In this document: piece by piece, positions 12,131-22,706 of the stretch
Layout: the number at the start of each line of letters is the position of its first letter
Position numbering within the stretch: position 1 is the first letter of the stretch
NCBI GenBank assembly: GCA_039619475.1
Contig: CM077115.1
Span: 59,774,864 to 59,838,863, forward strand
Direction of reading: 5' to 3'
DNA: 64,000 nt
Origin: Icerya purchasi
Lineage: Eukaryota > Arthropoda > Insecta > Hemiptera > Monophlebidae
Made by a program: the position numbers and the translations under genes
Notes under the pieces: model-generated
Told to the model about the DNA's origin: nothing
Seen by the model: the letters and a program-made list of their open reading frames with translations, nothing else
Databases searched by the model: none

Positions 12131-13585
12131 TTAAATTTTTATATTAAACAGTGGATTATTATTATTAGGTGTTTGGTCGTTTAAAATATTATTTTTATAT
12201 TTATTTATATAATAATTTTCTGCAATGTTCATATTATTACCTTTGTGATAAGTGGCCAGGATGGTTACAGTATTTTCTATTGAATTAGGTTTATGTTTAT
12301 TTTTAATTAGATGTTCTGCATAGGTTGATTTTTCTATTTCATTATTATTAAATGCTTTTATATGTTCTTTATATCTGCAATTGATTTTTCGCCCTGTTTG
12401 ACCAATGTATGATTTCTCACAATCAGTACAATTTATTTTATATATACCGCTATTTTCGTAAATATTATTATTTTTTAAATTTAAGGTGTTTATTTTATAT
12501 TTTAAATTATTTTTAGTTTTGAATGCTACATTTAAACCTTGTTTTTTGAATAAATTGGTTAATTTGTATATGTTATTGTTTATAAATGTGAATGTTATCC
12601 ATCCTTTATTGTTAGTAGCATTATTGACTCTTAATTTTTGTATATATTTTGATTTTGATTTTATTTTGTGAATTAGTTTATCTATTATTTGTTCGTCATA
12701 ACCATTATTTCTTGCCAAAGTCTTTAATATATTAATTTCTATTTGTTTTTTATTTATATTCATGGGTGTAGTTAATAATCTATTTATTGCAGTCATGAAG
12801 TAAGCATATTTATGTTGGTTTGGGTGATTTGATGTTTTATGAATTATATTATCAGTGGTGGTTTGTTTTCTATAAATATTATATGTTAACTTATCATTTG
12901 ATTTTATTATTGTTATATCTAAGAAATTTATTTTGTTATTTTCTTCTTTTTCCATAGTATAATGAATATTTTTGTGAATTTTATTTAAATCATTTAGAAT
13001 GTCATTTTCAGTATTACTACTATTTTCATCAAAAATTAGTAGTGTATCATCTACATATCTAATATAAGATTTAATATTGTATTTTTGTATTATATTTTCC
13101 ATGTATATTTCTTCTAAATTTTGTAGAAAGATTTCACTTAAAATACCTGACAAAGGTGAGCCCATAGCTAATCCATTATTTTGTATATACATGGAGTTAT
13201 TAAAATTAAAGTAATTTTGCTCTGTAACAGTTTTAATTATTTGGATTAATTGATTACAAAAAATATTATTCTTTAACTTATTTACAGATTTTTTAATTAT
13301 ATCTATGGTTTCATTTATAGGTATATTAGTATAAAGGTTTGTTATATCATAAGAAATTAATTTAGTTTTATTATTAATTTTTATATTTTTTAATTTATCA
13401 AAAACATCCAATCTGTTTCTAATAGTATATTTATTATTAATTGATATATTAGTTTTTAATATTTTAGTTATTAATTTTGAGATTTTATAAGAAGGTGCAC
13501 TAGTATAATTTATTAGTGGTCTTATAGGAGCATTATTTTTATGTATTTTTATTAAAGGGTTAAGAGTTGGTGCTTTTGGGTTCAT
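12131..13585 (-). CDS. Penelope-like reverse transcriptase with GIY-YIG endonuclease (5'-truncated)
   Basis: An open frame of 484 codons. RT motifs in order: an N-terminal PLIKIHK...IRPLINYTSAP segment (about 11-31); motif A SYDITNLYTNIP with catalytic Asp80; motif B GLAMGSPLSGILSE (138-151); motif C YVDD (177-180). A C-terminal GIY-YIG nuclease follows: GIY at 380-382, CTDC (386-389, the Cys pair characteristic of Penelope endonucleases), SYIGQTGR (392-399), RYKEH (404-408) and AENYYINK near 455. Complete Penelope proteins have roughly 200-300 more N-terminal residues. Here the frame runs upstream only into the right inverted arm, where a stop closes it. The absence of internal stops suggests a young copy. 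Known for the group: target-primed reverse transcription, using the GIY-YIG domain to nick DNA. Confidence 0.92.
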   Translation of the reverse strand: MNPKAPTLNPLIKIHKNNAPIRPLINYTSAPSYKISKLITKILKTNISINNKYTIRNRLDVFDKLKNIKINNKTKLISYDITNLYTNIPINETIDIIKKSVNKLKNNIFCNQLIQIIKTVTEQNYFNFNNSMYIQNNGLAMGSPLSGILSEIFLQNLEEIYMENIIQKYNIKSYIRYVDDTLLIFDENSSNTENDILNDLNKIHKNIHYTMEKEENNKINFLDITIIKSNDKLTYNIYRKQTTTDNIIHKTSNHPNQHKYAYFMTAINRLLTTPMNINKKQIEINILKTLARNNGYDEQIIDKLIHKIKSKSKYIQKLRVNNATNNKGWITFTFINNNIYKLTNLFKKQGLNVAFKTKNNLKYKINTLNLKNNNIYENSGIYKINCTDCEKSYIGQTGRKINCRYKEHIKAFNNNEIEKSTYAEHLIKNKHKPNSIENTVTILATYHKGNNMNIAENYYINKYKNNILNDQTPNNNNPLFNIKI

Positions 13586-13596
13586 ATTTATTAAAT

Positions 13597-13856
13597 TTTT
13601 TGTCTTCTTGTTTTATTTTATATTTTATATTAATTATTAGTATTTTCAACCTATAGATTTTTATACCTGCCATGTTTATTCCTCTTTACATCTACTATAT
13701 ATACACATGTATTCCCTATATTCACTTCAGTATGTTTTAAGTTTCCTTTAAGTTAGTGTTAGCTGATGATGGGTTATGCCCGAAAACGTTTCTAAATAGG
13801 TATTTATCTAATTTATTGATCTATATTGTTTGTTATTAAAGTTTATTTTATTATAC
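13597..13856 (+). repeat. Penelope inverted arm, right (5' side of the ORF)
   Basis: 260 bp. It begins with TTTTTGTCTTCTTG, the mirror of the end of the left arm, and extends through TTTATTTTATTATAC. It is two bases shorter than the left arm because of a TA-repeat difference. Confidence 0.9.
13759..13795 (+). ncRNA. hammerhead-ribozyme-like motif in the right arm (antisense to the ORF)
   Basis: Same 37-base motif as in the left arm, on the plus strand: CTGATGA at 13763-13769, GAAA at 13782-13785, stem I TTAG/CTAA. By family analogy the cleavage position would be after base 13791. Confidence 0.55.
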
Positions 13857-15190
13857 CATTTTAACAAACAGGATGTATTCACCTACATTTAATGTTTAAT
13901 TTGTGTTTAACTTTTCCTTTGCGTGTGAAAAAAACACTACACAAAAATTAACTTTAAAAAATAATAATAAGCTAAAAAGTACGTCTCTAGAGATTACTTT
14001 AATGTCGTGATCTTGTAAAAAGTCAGAAATTCATTTTAACGTTGTTTTGTTGTGCGGCTTGTTTATCCTTGTCAGTAGCTACACTTTTGCAAACTATATG
14101 ATCCTAATTAAGATATTATTTATAACAAAACAAGATTTTTATCTTTATTAATACGCTGATGCAGTCACGCATTGTTACTCCTAAAGTTTGTCACTTCATA
14201 TCCGATAATTAATTTGCTGCTGTAAAAAATTTTTAAAAATAAATCACTCATTTTATCTACTCAAATTCGGGTAAAATTTGTAATTTATATCATGTTTATA
14301 TACCGTTTTTACTGGGGGGTTTTTTTTTCGGTTTTTTACCCTTTTGTTATTTCTTAAAAACATATAAATAATATTAAACTTTTATTATAAGAAACAATAT
14401 AGAAATATACAACATAAAATATGTTTTAGAGTCGAAATATTCAGTATCGTTTGTAATTACATATTCTTTTATCGTTGATGTAAAATAATGATAATCAGTG
14501 CTAAATAATGCAGATAGTAAACATAATTTTGGTATAGTTTAAGTTTTATTCTAAATATACCGGTCAAAGCTACAATAAAGTATTGTTTAACGCTCTTCCG
14601 AAATTTCATTAGTTTTCGCGGTCATTTTTTCTCTTCTTAGTTTTGTGTTTATCATTATTCGTCTTGTTCAGATACATATTTGTACGTGTATTTAAATTTA
14701 GATGGAAAAAAAAAAAAATCCAGTCGAAACTACTACGCTAAGTTTTTGTCATTATTGCTGCATTTGTAGGTATATGCGTTAAATTTTCAAAGTGAATTTT
14801 TTTTTTTTTTTTTTTTTAATGGTTGTACATCACGGATAGTAGAGAACAGTAATTAAGGCGTTTATTGCCACAGACGTACACGTGCTCTTTAATTATAAAA
14901 AATAACGCTGAATCAGATGATTTTTTTTCTCTTTTTTTGCAAGGTCTGCGAAGTTTTATTGATTGCCGAAATCAGTGAGCTGTATTGGTAACATTGCCAT
15001 GTTTTTTTAATTTTCTTCATAAGTGATAGCAAAACTTCAATCCTTCGGCTAGAATTTATTTTCCCTTGATTTGTGTTAAAGTCGCGGTAATCCCCTATAA
15101 ATTTTCTGCAAATTAATATTCAATAAATTTTTTTAACTTTAAAATAAAAATATTTTCTGTATACATATATGTATGTATCCGTAAGATTTT
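13857..15190. other. no gene recognised
   Basis: AT-rich DNA with short homopolymers (for example T tract 14799-14818). No open frame or repeat family could be identified. Confidence 0.6.
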
Positions 15191-16323
15191 GGCTAAGACT
15201 GTTAACCTGGTTTTTCGGTTAACTGATTTATGTCAAAAATAAAATCAGTTAGCCGGTTGTTAAACGAAACTCAGTTACTAATAAAATTTTGATTTTTAAC
15301 CATTTCTGTTGTCCGTTTCACTTGTTAATTTTTTGTGTCTGTATGAAACGATTATTTTGTTTTGCTTATTATTTTGAATTAAAATTCGTAGAAATCTCAT
15401 TTTAATTAAATTTAGACCAAAAAAGAAAAGAAAAAAAAATGTCAAATTAAGTATAGGAATGAATTTTTAGTGTAAGTTCGAATTTTAAATATTTGAAACA
15501 AAGTAATTTACGATTATTTTAATTTATAAGTGTAGTGAAATGAAACCGATTACGATCTCACAAAACATACCCATTGTTATTTATTTCGAAAAAATAGTGT
15601 GTATAATTTTGTAAGTAGCAATTTTAATTTAATTTTATTACAGATGTAATTTTTGAACAATTATCTTCCGGTTTATTAAACGGGTGTTTTTTTGTTTTGT
15701 TTTGTTTTTATTTATTTTTTTTTTTTTTTCATATCAAATGAATAACTTTTATTCAGTCAATATTTTTAGGTTTTTTATTAAACGGTTTGTTAGTAATATT
15801 TGTTGAGCAAAAAACCTGTGGGACCTATTTCGGATCTGAGATGACGTAAATAGATTTATTTTGTGTCCGAAATCATATTGTAATTACACACGTAGACTCT
15901 GAAATTATACATTGAAATGATTTTACTAATTTGCAAATTTGCTTAACCATACTTTATTTTTTAAATGTATCATGTTTATGAAACAAGTTGTTTACTTCTT
16001 CCTGTTAATTGTACCGCAAATACAATATATTAAAACAAATAAATATTTTAACGTATATTATAATTTCAGTTTACTCGTAGTTTCAAAATTATTTCGTAGT
16101 TTGCGGAACATTAAATAAATTCGTTCATCACGTCGCGGATTCAGGATATTTTTCCGATAAATCTTTTGCTCTGCAACTGTTATTTTTTCAATTGTCAGTC
16201 AACCGAACTTTCAGGGTTTTTTTTTTTTCTGTTTGTAGTCGAAAAATTTTTACCTCATATTAACTGATTTTTATTCAAATAGGGTTAGCTGGTTTAAATT
16301 TTGTTCTGGTCAATCTGTCAGCC
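15191..16323. mobile_element. possible degenerate DNA transposon bounded by GGCT...AGCC ends
   Basis: The left end begins GGCTAAGACTGTTAACC and is followed by GGTTAACTG and AGTTAGCCGGTT motifs. The right end, reverse-complemented, reads GGCTGACAGATTGACCAG and is followed by CAGTTAAT. The flanking octamers aagatttt and ttaatttt share five of eight bases. The ends match imperfectly and no transposase was found inside, so the boundaries are tentative. Confidence 0.3.
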
Positions 16324-16829
16324 TTAATTTTAACGATAAAAGCTGTGGGATAACCAACCCACGCTTGAGATTGTGGTATCATTTCGTTTAGATTCTGTCG
16401 GTGGCGGCAAATTATTGATGCAAGCTAATTGTGAGAAACGGATGAGCTTACAAATTTCCGTTCTATTTCAGAGGTTTGCAAAATTAAAATAAAAAATTTT
16501 ATTTAATCAATTAAACGGAAATTGCAACATGATCCTTCGCAACATTTAAAGCGTTTTCGGTCAGAAAATTGTTATATTGAAGATGAAATTTCTAAAAAAA
16601 AAAAAAAAAAAACAAACATTCAGCGGATCACCAACTATGTTGCTATATTTTTTTTTTGTAAATGAATTATAAAAGACAAATATGACGTATCGTATACTGA
16701 TTTATGTTAAGAATTACCATAATTTACGTTTACATAATATTAGATCCGAAACAAAATTCTTTTATTTTGAAGATGTGCAATATTCCGGTGCATGTGTATA
16801 TTTATATAATAGTTCGCTTAAAATACTAT

Positions 16830-17478
16830 TTAAAGAACGAACATTCTCTTCCCTTTTTACCGTTTGTGATCTTCTCTTCTGTTTTTTTCCTTCTTCCCTA
16901 AATTTTCTTTATTACTTACTTATCTAATCTTTCCTTTAATGTGCAAGAGGATGCTTTTAAATTGGTTGTCTATAATTTCAGTGTTCACTGTTTCCTCTTC
17001 TACGTTTTCCTTATTTGTTAAACGTATTGTCACTGAAATGTTCGAAACCGCTATCGAGATTTAGTACATTTATTGCATTTCTTTCTCTCTCGAATGCACT
17101 TGCGTCAAGGGAACTGGTCTGTATTCGCATTAGTTCCATTTTCTCTCACATTTGCTGCTCCATCGATTCAACAGTGAGATTGACTAGCACCTACGACAAG
17201 ACCTACTCGTATGTAGCAAGTAGCTTCACGCATTATAATTTAACCCTGGCTGGTATTATTTCATGTAAGCAAAGGTTTCAAAACGTGTTTCCTCTTATCA
17301 GAAATTTTTCTTATGTCTCCTCCAGTTTCGTACAGAAGTGTGCTCTTTCTTTTTTCTTTTCATTACTCTTTGAATTCCCTTCTAATTTTGTTAGCTCCAA
17401 CTTTCTTTTTCCTGATTTTTAATCGTTACAATTTATTTTCCTTCGTCTTTCTTTCAGCCCATTTTAATTCTCTTAATA
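16830..17478 (+). pseudogene. C/T-rich decayed segment, probably the 5' part of an I-type LINE
   Basis: The plus strand is strongly pyrimidine-rich with several overlapping broken frames (17015-17422 is the longest). The composition matches the LINE remnants at 19049, 26635 and 39485. The same strand continues after the MITE at 17480 into a recognisable LINE endonuclease start at 17930. Identity as the LINE ORF1 or leader is inferred from position and composition only. Confidence 0.35.
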
Positions 17479-17479
17479 T

Positions 17480-17788
17480 AGGGTGCCCACCCAACCGGGT
17501 ATAAGCCGGGAATTTTGTTGTGAACCCGGTTAAAAAGTAAAAATGGTCAAAACGATATTCTTAATAAGAAAAAAGTCATTTGAGGCGAAAAATGAATGCA
17601 TTTTTTAATATACTTTATTCAAAATAAATTACGAAGTTCTGTTTTATTCATATGAAATATGCTGGGGCGGTCAAATATTACCGGTAGTAACAAAAAAAAT
17701 CCATTTTTCTTTTTGTACAATTCTAATAATCAGGAAATCAAGAAGATTTGAACCGGGAATTTAAAAATTATATTTGATTGGCCACCAT
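17480..17788. mobile_element. hAT-like MITE, copy 1
   Basis: 309 bp. The left end is AGGGTGCCCACC and the reversed right end is ATGGTGGCCAAT. Flanks cttaatat and gttaatac share six bases of a candidate 8 bp duplication. The interior shares long stretches with 22480-22706: AAGTTCTGTTTT, ACAATTCTAATAATCAGGAA and AATTTAAAAATTATATTTGA. Confidence 0.65.
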
Positions 17789-17929
17789 GTTAATACAAAC
17801 GCCTTTGTTTTTCTTTTTACCTTATATCAATTGTTGCGCCTTCTTATTCTTGCCTTTCCTCTCCTCACTTCCTGCACTTCTAGTATTTTCCTTTTTTCAT
17901 AATGATAGCCTGAGTTCAATATACTTCAA

Positions 17930-18085
17930 TGGAATTGCCGTAGCCTCAGAACCAATAAAAATTCATTAGAGGGTCTGTTAAATTTCCATAATGTTAGTGT
18001 TGCTCTCATCTCAGAAATGTGCCTTCGGGCGGGTATGAATTTTAATATTAGAGATTATAAGCTAATCAGATGCGACCGGCATGAT
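17930..18085 (+). pseudogene. LINE endonuclease (EEP) domain, N-terminal half
   Basis: 52 continuous codons from TGG at 17930: WNCRSLRTNKNS, then VSVALISEMCL, then YKLIRCDRHDG. This is the start of the apurinic-type endonuclease of I/R1-like LINEs, with the catalytic Glu within SEMCL. The frame ends abruptly where foreign sequence begins. The second half of the domain resumes at 19049. Confidence 0.75.
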
Positions 18086-19048
18086 GGGTTTTTTTATTGG
18101 GCTTGTCAGCTGCGGACGATTACCCATCAAGAAGGAAGAACGTAGAACAAAAGGAAACTGAAGACACTAAGAAAGTTATTCGGGGAAGATGGAGACGGCC
18201 AGAACTACTATGGAGAGACAGCAAGGGAGTCAAAAAAGATCGGTACCAGAACTCGTGCAATTAGCAGTCCGAAGGGAAGTAAATTTGTAAACGAAAAAAT
18301 ATACAGGATACCTTAAAGGAAAGGAAAGCTCTCATATCTTGTTAGCCGTTATACCTGATTATAATATATTATATATATTTAAACTAAATGCGCGGTTGAT
18401 CAGCATAAAGTATTTTTATACATGTCTGCGATTGTTAGGCAGCGCCCACAAAAAGATCCTCATCAACAATATGGCCGCAACTGCAATGCAGTGCCCACAA
18501 TGCCCGATGAGGCAAGAGACAAGGCATCGCTATTCGCCTACGGTTGCGACTGCAAAGCAGTGCTCGCAATTCCCGTCCAGAAAAGCAAAATGATTGATTA
18601 TCCATTATTCAAACGGCATCTGCGGACAACGAGCTTACGATATATTAAGGATAAAAAAGAAAGATGCTCCACATCGGAAGGGGCCAGCATGATCGCCAAA
18701 TAGCGTAGCGTTCATACTAACTCCGGAAGATCCGCATCACCTTGACCCAGTACCACTATGGCCACCATCCGAACAAAGAGGCCCACAATGCACCAAGTGA
18801 AGGCGGCGGGGGAACCAAAATATTAAGATAAGAAATGGATGAGGGATTTCCTTAAATGTTTATACGGTCGCGGATTAAAGACAAGAATTTAGTAATAGCA
18901 GGGACGACAGACAGTGAAGGAAATGCGAGGATAAAGGAAGCACAGTACGGCGTAGGGATATTAAGGGATAGCAGATCTGAGTATAGTACCAATCTTTCGG
19001 AAGATAAAGATGCACACTCAAAGAAAATGTGATCGGCGTCACAATCGA
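18086..19048. other. unidentified GC-richer insert splitting the LINE endonuclease
   Basis: About 960 bp of clearly higher GC content than the surroundings. It lies exactly between RCDRHDG and FGYGGSTVFVKN, which are contiguous in the LINE family. It has overlapping frames 18339-18593 and 18422-18703 (the first with CPQCPM and CSQFPS Cys pairs) but no domain I recognise, no clear terminal repeats and no poly(A). It may be a transposon fragment or a captured gene fragment. Confidence 0.5.
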
Positions 19049-19690
19049 GTGTGTTTGGTTATGGTGGATCTACAGTCTTTGTTAAAAATCGCATTCTTTT
19101 CCACTCTCGCGATATTTCTCCCAACCTTCCTCTTACTCCGAACCAATTTAACGTGGTTCACATTTCTACCCATACTACCCTTACGCATCCAATTAACATT
19201 GTCTCTATCTGCATTCACCCTAACTACAATTTTCGTCAGTTCCCTCTTTCTGTATCTTTCAACTCTATCCTACAACTATTTCTCATCGAGAGAGACTGAA
19301 ATGCCCCTTCACTCTTGTGCGGTTGCACGTCCAACAGTTCCATTTTTTAGAATAGTATCATTTCCGATAACTTTCTCCTTAATAATCTTTCCACTTATTT
19401 CAGGAATTCATCTATCTCTAGTTCCCTTGATCTGACCTTTTTTCCCCCACTATTGGTCTTGATTATAATTGGAGTATCTTTACAGGTTCTTACGGTAGTG
19501 ACCGTGTTCCTATTCTAATAACTCCCGTTAACTTTTCTTCTCCGACATATTTCAGACCCCTCTCCATTCTCCTCGATAGAATTTCTCCAAGGCCAGTTGA
19601 ACTCTGTTCCGTTCTTCGGTTGATTAGTCTCACTCCCTACTCCGATACCATACTTCCAAGTATAATTCCCTTAGATGATTCAGAAGTGAC
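19049..19690 (+). pseudogene. LINE endonuclease (EEP) domain, C-terminal half
   Basis: With a few frame shifts the plus strand reads GYGGSTVFVKNRILFHS, then a Pro-rich strand region, RDFNAH (the GDFNAHH motif), NNLSTYFRNSSISSSLDLTF, then YGSDRVPI in place of the catalytic SDH. Motif order and spacing fit the endonuclease of an I-type LINE. The segment is decayed by stops and shifts. Confidence 0.72.
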
Positions 19691-19989
19691 AAAAATATCA
19701 AATAAACATTAACTCACGATGATTTGCCTTATAAACTTCAAATTTGGAACATAGATTAAAATTAAAATTCTCTTTTAAATAGATCTATAACATCAAAATG
19801 ACCGATTAATCTGGGCGGCAAAAAATCCAAAAAACCGTCAAGAATATATAATATGGTAATTAACACAACCTCAAAAATCACTTAAAAATCATAACTCATC
19901 ACCAGATAAACCTTTAAAGGTGAAATCTGGAATATAAAATAAAATGCGGGAATCCTTTCATAAAATCAAACCCTCTTAAAAATTGTGTT

Positions 19990-20720
19990 CACATAAACAA
20001 TAGCTCGAGTAAAAAAGTATAGAAAACAAAAAATATATGCATAAAGAACCGCTTTACAGGAAAACTATAGCCGAGCTTACAACTTTATATTTAGTCCGTT
20101 GGAGCGCGGAAAGCTCAAAATTTTTGAAAAGAATATTTTTTTTTTTCAAAGCATGATATGTTGTTAGAAAGATCGCCATTTATCGGGAGTGAAACCGTAT
20201 TTAATTTCCTTAACGAAACTTTCAAAGTCGGAAAAAATTCAAAAAAAAAAAAAAACACGAAAAATAGCGTATAGTCGCCTCTATTTACGACGCAAATATT
20301 ACATTTGAACTAGGTTAAAAATATGCGCATCCCCGTATACTTTTTTAGTTTGAAATATCCGGTTTTCCAACTTTAAAATTAGTCCCTCGGGGCGCCAAAA
20401 GATCGAAATTTTTAAAAAATATATATAATTTTTCTTTTTTTCTTTTTTGGGCGTGTGATTTATTGTTGGAAAGATCGCAATTTATCAGGAACGAAACCGT
20501 ATTTCATTTTCTTAACGAAACTTTTGAAGTTGACGATCAGTTTAAAAAAAGCGCGAAACGTGTCTCTCTCCTTTTGCGATACGAAAAATCAGATACTGCT
20601 CTAGAGTTATATAAGATTCCTTACGTGCGTATGGAATCCGAAAGTAAAAAAAAAATTGTCGATATATACTTTTTTGAATTTATTAAAAAGGAAGAAAATA
20701 ATACATGCATGGTTTAATGA
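19990..20720 (-). repeat. ~280 bp repeat units, two or more copies
   Basis: Two units recur about 280 bp apart. Landmarks are a GGGGCGCC / GGAGCGCGG block (near 20091 and 20375), GAAAGATCGC(A/C)ATTTATC, GAAACCGTATTT and CTTAACGAAACTTT. The reverse complement matches the array at 55310-56215. The second unit leaves an open frame at 20463-20717 whose start resembles a frame of the distant copy. Confidence 0.7.
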
Positions 20721-22479
20721 GTGTGAAAGGGACATGAAATCAATGGATATTACTGAAACCGCACGTATTTAACAAAAATGGGTTTCATAAAGCAGTTTCA
20801 ATTTCAGACTTTAAAATACATCAAATAAATCGGAATAGATCGCTTCCGATAAGCCATAAAAATGCTTTGATAGAGAGTCTCAAGAAATATTGGAAAGATG
20901 TTAGGGAAAGAAAAAGGACGTGATGTAAAATGAAGACTTAGTTATTTAGCGTAGTCCATAGAGGCTGAAGTCGGAGAAAAAAAAACACTTCAACTTTAGA
21001 TAAACATAACAGTAATGCAGTAGTTGCCAATAATGCACAATATATGTTTGAATGTGACAGTAGAATATTGAACATGGGAGTAGTTAATACATTTTGATTA
21101 GATATCGTTGTTATCGTTTATCGTAGAACTTTCTTAATAACTCGTCAAAGTATTTTACTAAAACACGAAATTGAACGTTTTGAAAAATATCTGCTCCCCC
21201 ACTCATTATTGTTTTGAAGATAACTCAGAATGGATGCTGAAATGAATATTTTTAAATTATATAACATTTAATTCTTTCTGCTGCAAATATTCTATTCTGT
21301 CAAAATGCAAAACGATTTAGAGATTTAAAGTACGCTTAGCGTAAATGCTATTCACTTAATTGAACAGGACAATATTTGAAAACATCCGATTTTAGCCGAA
21401 GATTAAAAATACAACATCGCGTTTTTAAAATTAGAAAAGTAATTTTATTCAATCGTCTTTTAGAAAACAATCAGAAAATGCAGAATTTACTTAAACTTTT
21501 ATTAAATAAGTGAGTAGTTAGTCAAACTATACGGAATTTTTGAATTTGCAGTGTTGAAGAAAGTCGCCGTTTTTTGGTGTCCCTAGCGCGGAATATGTCT
21601 TGTAGCTAAGGTTGATCGAAAATTTGCATGGCGCTTCTTTTTTTTTTAACAAAAAGAGTTGTAACGCTCGACGTGATAAATTTGTAAGTTGCGTGACAAA
21701 AAAAAAAAAAAAAAAAAAAAATTTGTATTCGAACATGACAACGATTTATACAAAATATATGTTTTCCCCATAAAGGGGAAAAGGGAGTAGAATCTGTAAA
21801 TGTTTGATGTTATGTTTTGGGTGGAAAGTCCGTTCTCATATTCGTATAATAGCTGTAATTAGTGATTTTAGTTGGCACGTCTTGTAGAAGTCATTTGTTA
21901 CGCACGTTTATCTTTTAATAGATTCTAAGTTGAAATATAACTATATCTTACGTGATTACGTTGTAGTTGTATTTTTGCTGTCGGATATCTAAGTTTAATT
22001 TCATATATCATTTTTTGTCGCAATTCCGGGTTTATTATATAAAATAAAATGATTTAATACACGTGTAAGTTTATTATAGAACAAGGAAATTATTGTTTTT
22101 CTAACAATTCTGTACTATGTAAAAATACCTGGACATTTAAAATAATAAAATTAAAAACTTTACTTAAAACAGCATTTAAATCGCCACTTCTTATACTTAT
22201 AGCTATATAAAATATATGTAACTATAACCGCTAAAACTTATTTAACAAATATACTTGAACGATCACATATGAAAACGCTTAATTTGTTCAACGTCGTAAA
22301 TCCAGAACTAGGTATGCGATTTTAGTACCAAGTATGTTTAGAGTTGCCGGTATGATTTGAGATAAACCGAAATTCTACTTATATTTCTGCATTTTAGTGT
22401 GTATGTAAATGTGCGTGTGCATATGCGCGAATTATGCGTTAATGTGTACATTTCAAATAGAAGCGCTTTTCATTGTGAT
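20721..22479. other. no gene recognised
   Basis: AT-rich DNA with an A run at 21700-21720. The 69-codon minus frame at 21527-21736 begins with an all-Phe stretch encoded by this homopolymer and is not a gene. Confidence 0.6.
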
Positions 22480-22586
22480 AGGGAGGCCACCCTACCGGGT
22501 AAAACCGGGAAAAAAGTAAAAATAGACGAAGTTCTGTTTTGTTCATATAAAATACACTGCGGCGGTAAAATATTACCAATAGTAAC

Positions 22587-22618
<32 letters not shown>

Positions 22619-22706
22619 TTTATACAATTCTAATAATCAGGAAATCGGGAGGATTTGGACCGAGAAGACTAGGGGGAATTTAAAAATTATATTTGAGTTG
22701 CCACAG
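22480..22706. mobile_element. hAT-like MITE, copy 2
   Basis: 227 bp. Left end AGGGAGGCCACCC, right end ...GTTGCCACAGT. It is related throughout to copy 1 at 17480 but shorter (an internal segment is missing), and it carries a 28 bp A run at 22587-22614. Confidence 0.6.

Larger units (their letters stand above)
11868..13856 (-). mobile_element. Penelope-like retroelement with inverted terminal arms
   Basis: A reverse transcriptase/GIY-YIG open frame (12131-13585, minus) sits between inverted arms 11868-12129 and 13597-13856. The arms differ only by a TA-dinucleotide length change and a very few bases, so the insertion or last repair event looks recent. The element is short for a Penelope-like element because the reading frame begins inside the RT domain. 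It is therefore probably a 5'-truncated copy with the characteristic inverted terminal arrangement of the group. Each arm carries a hammerhead-like motif. No target duplication is obvious. Confidence 0.88.

Noticed and set aside
12486..12671. Plus-strand ORF across the Penelope RT gene
   Set aside because: Antisense shadow of the RT frame.
22399..22683. 94-codon plus-strand ORF
   Set aside because: Runs through the MITE at 22480 and its A run; the poly-Lys core is an artefact.
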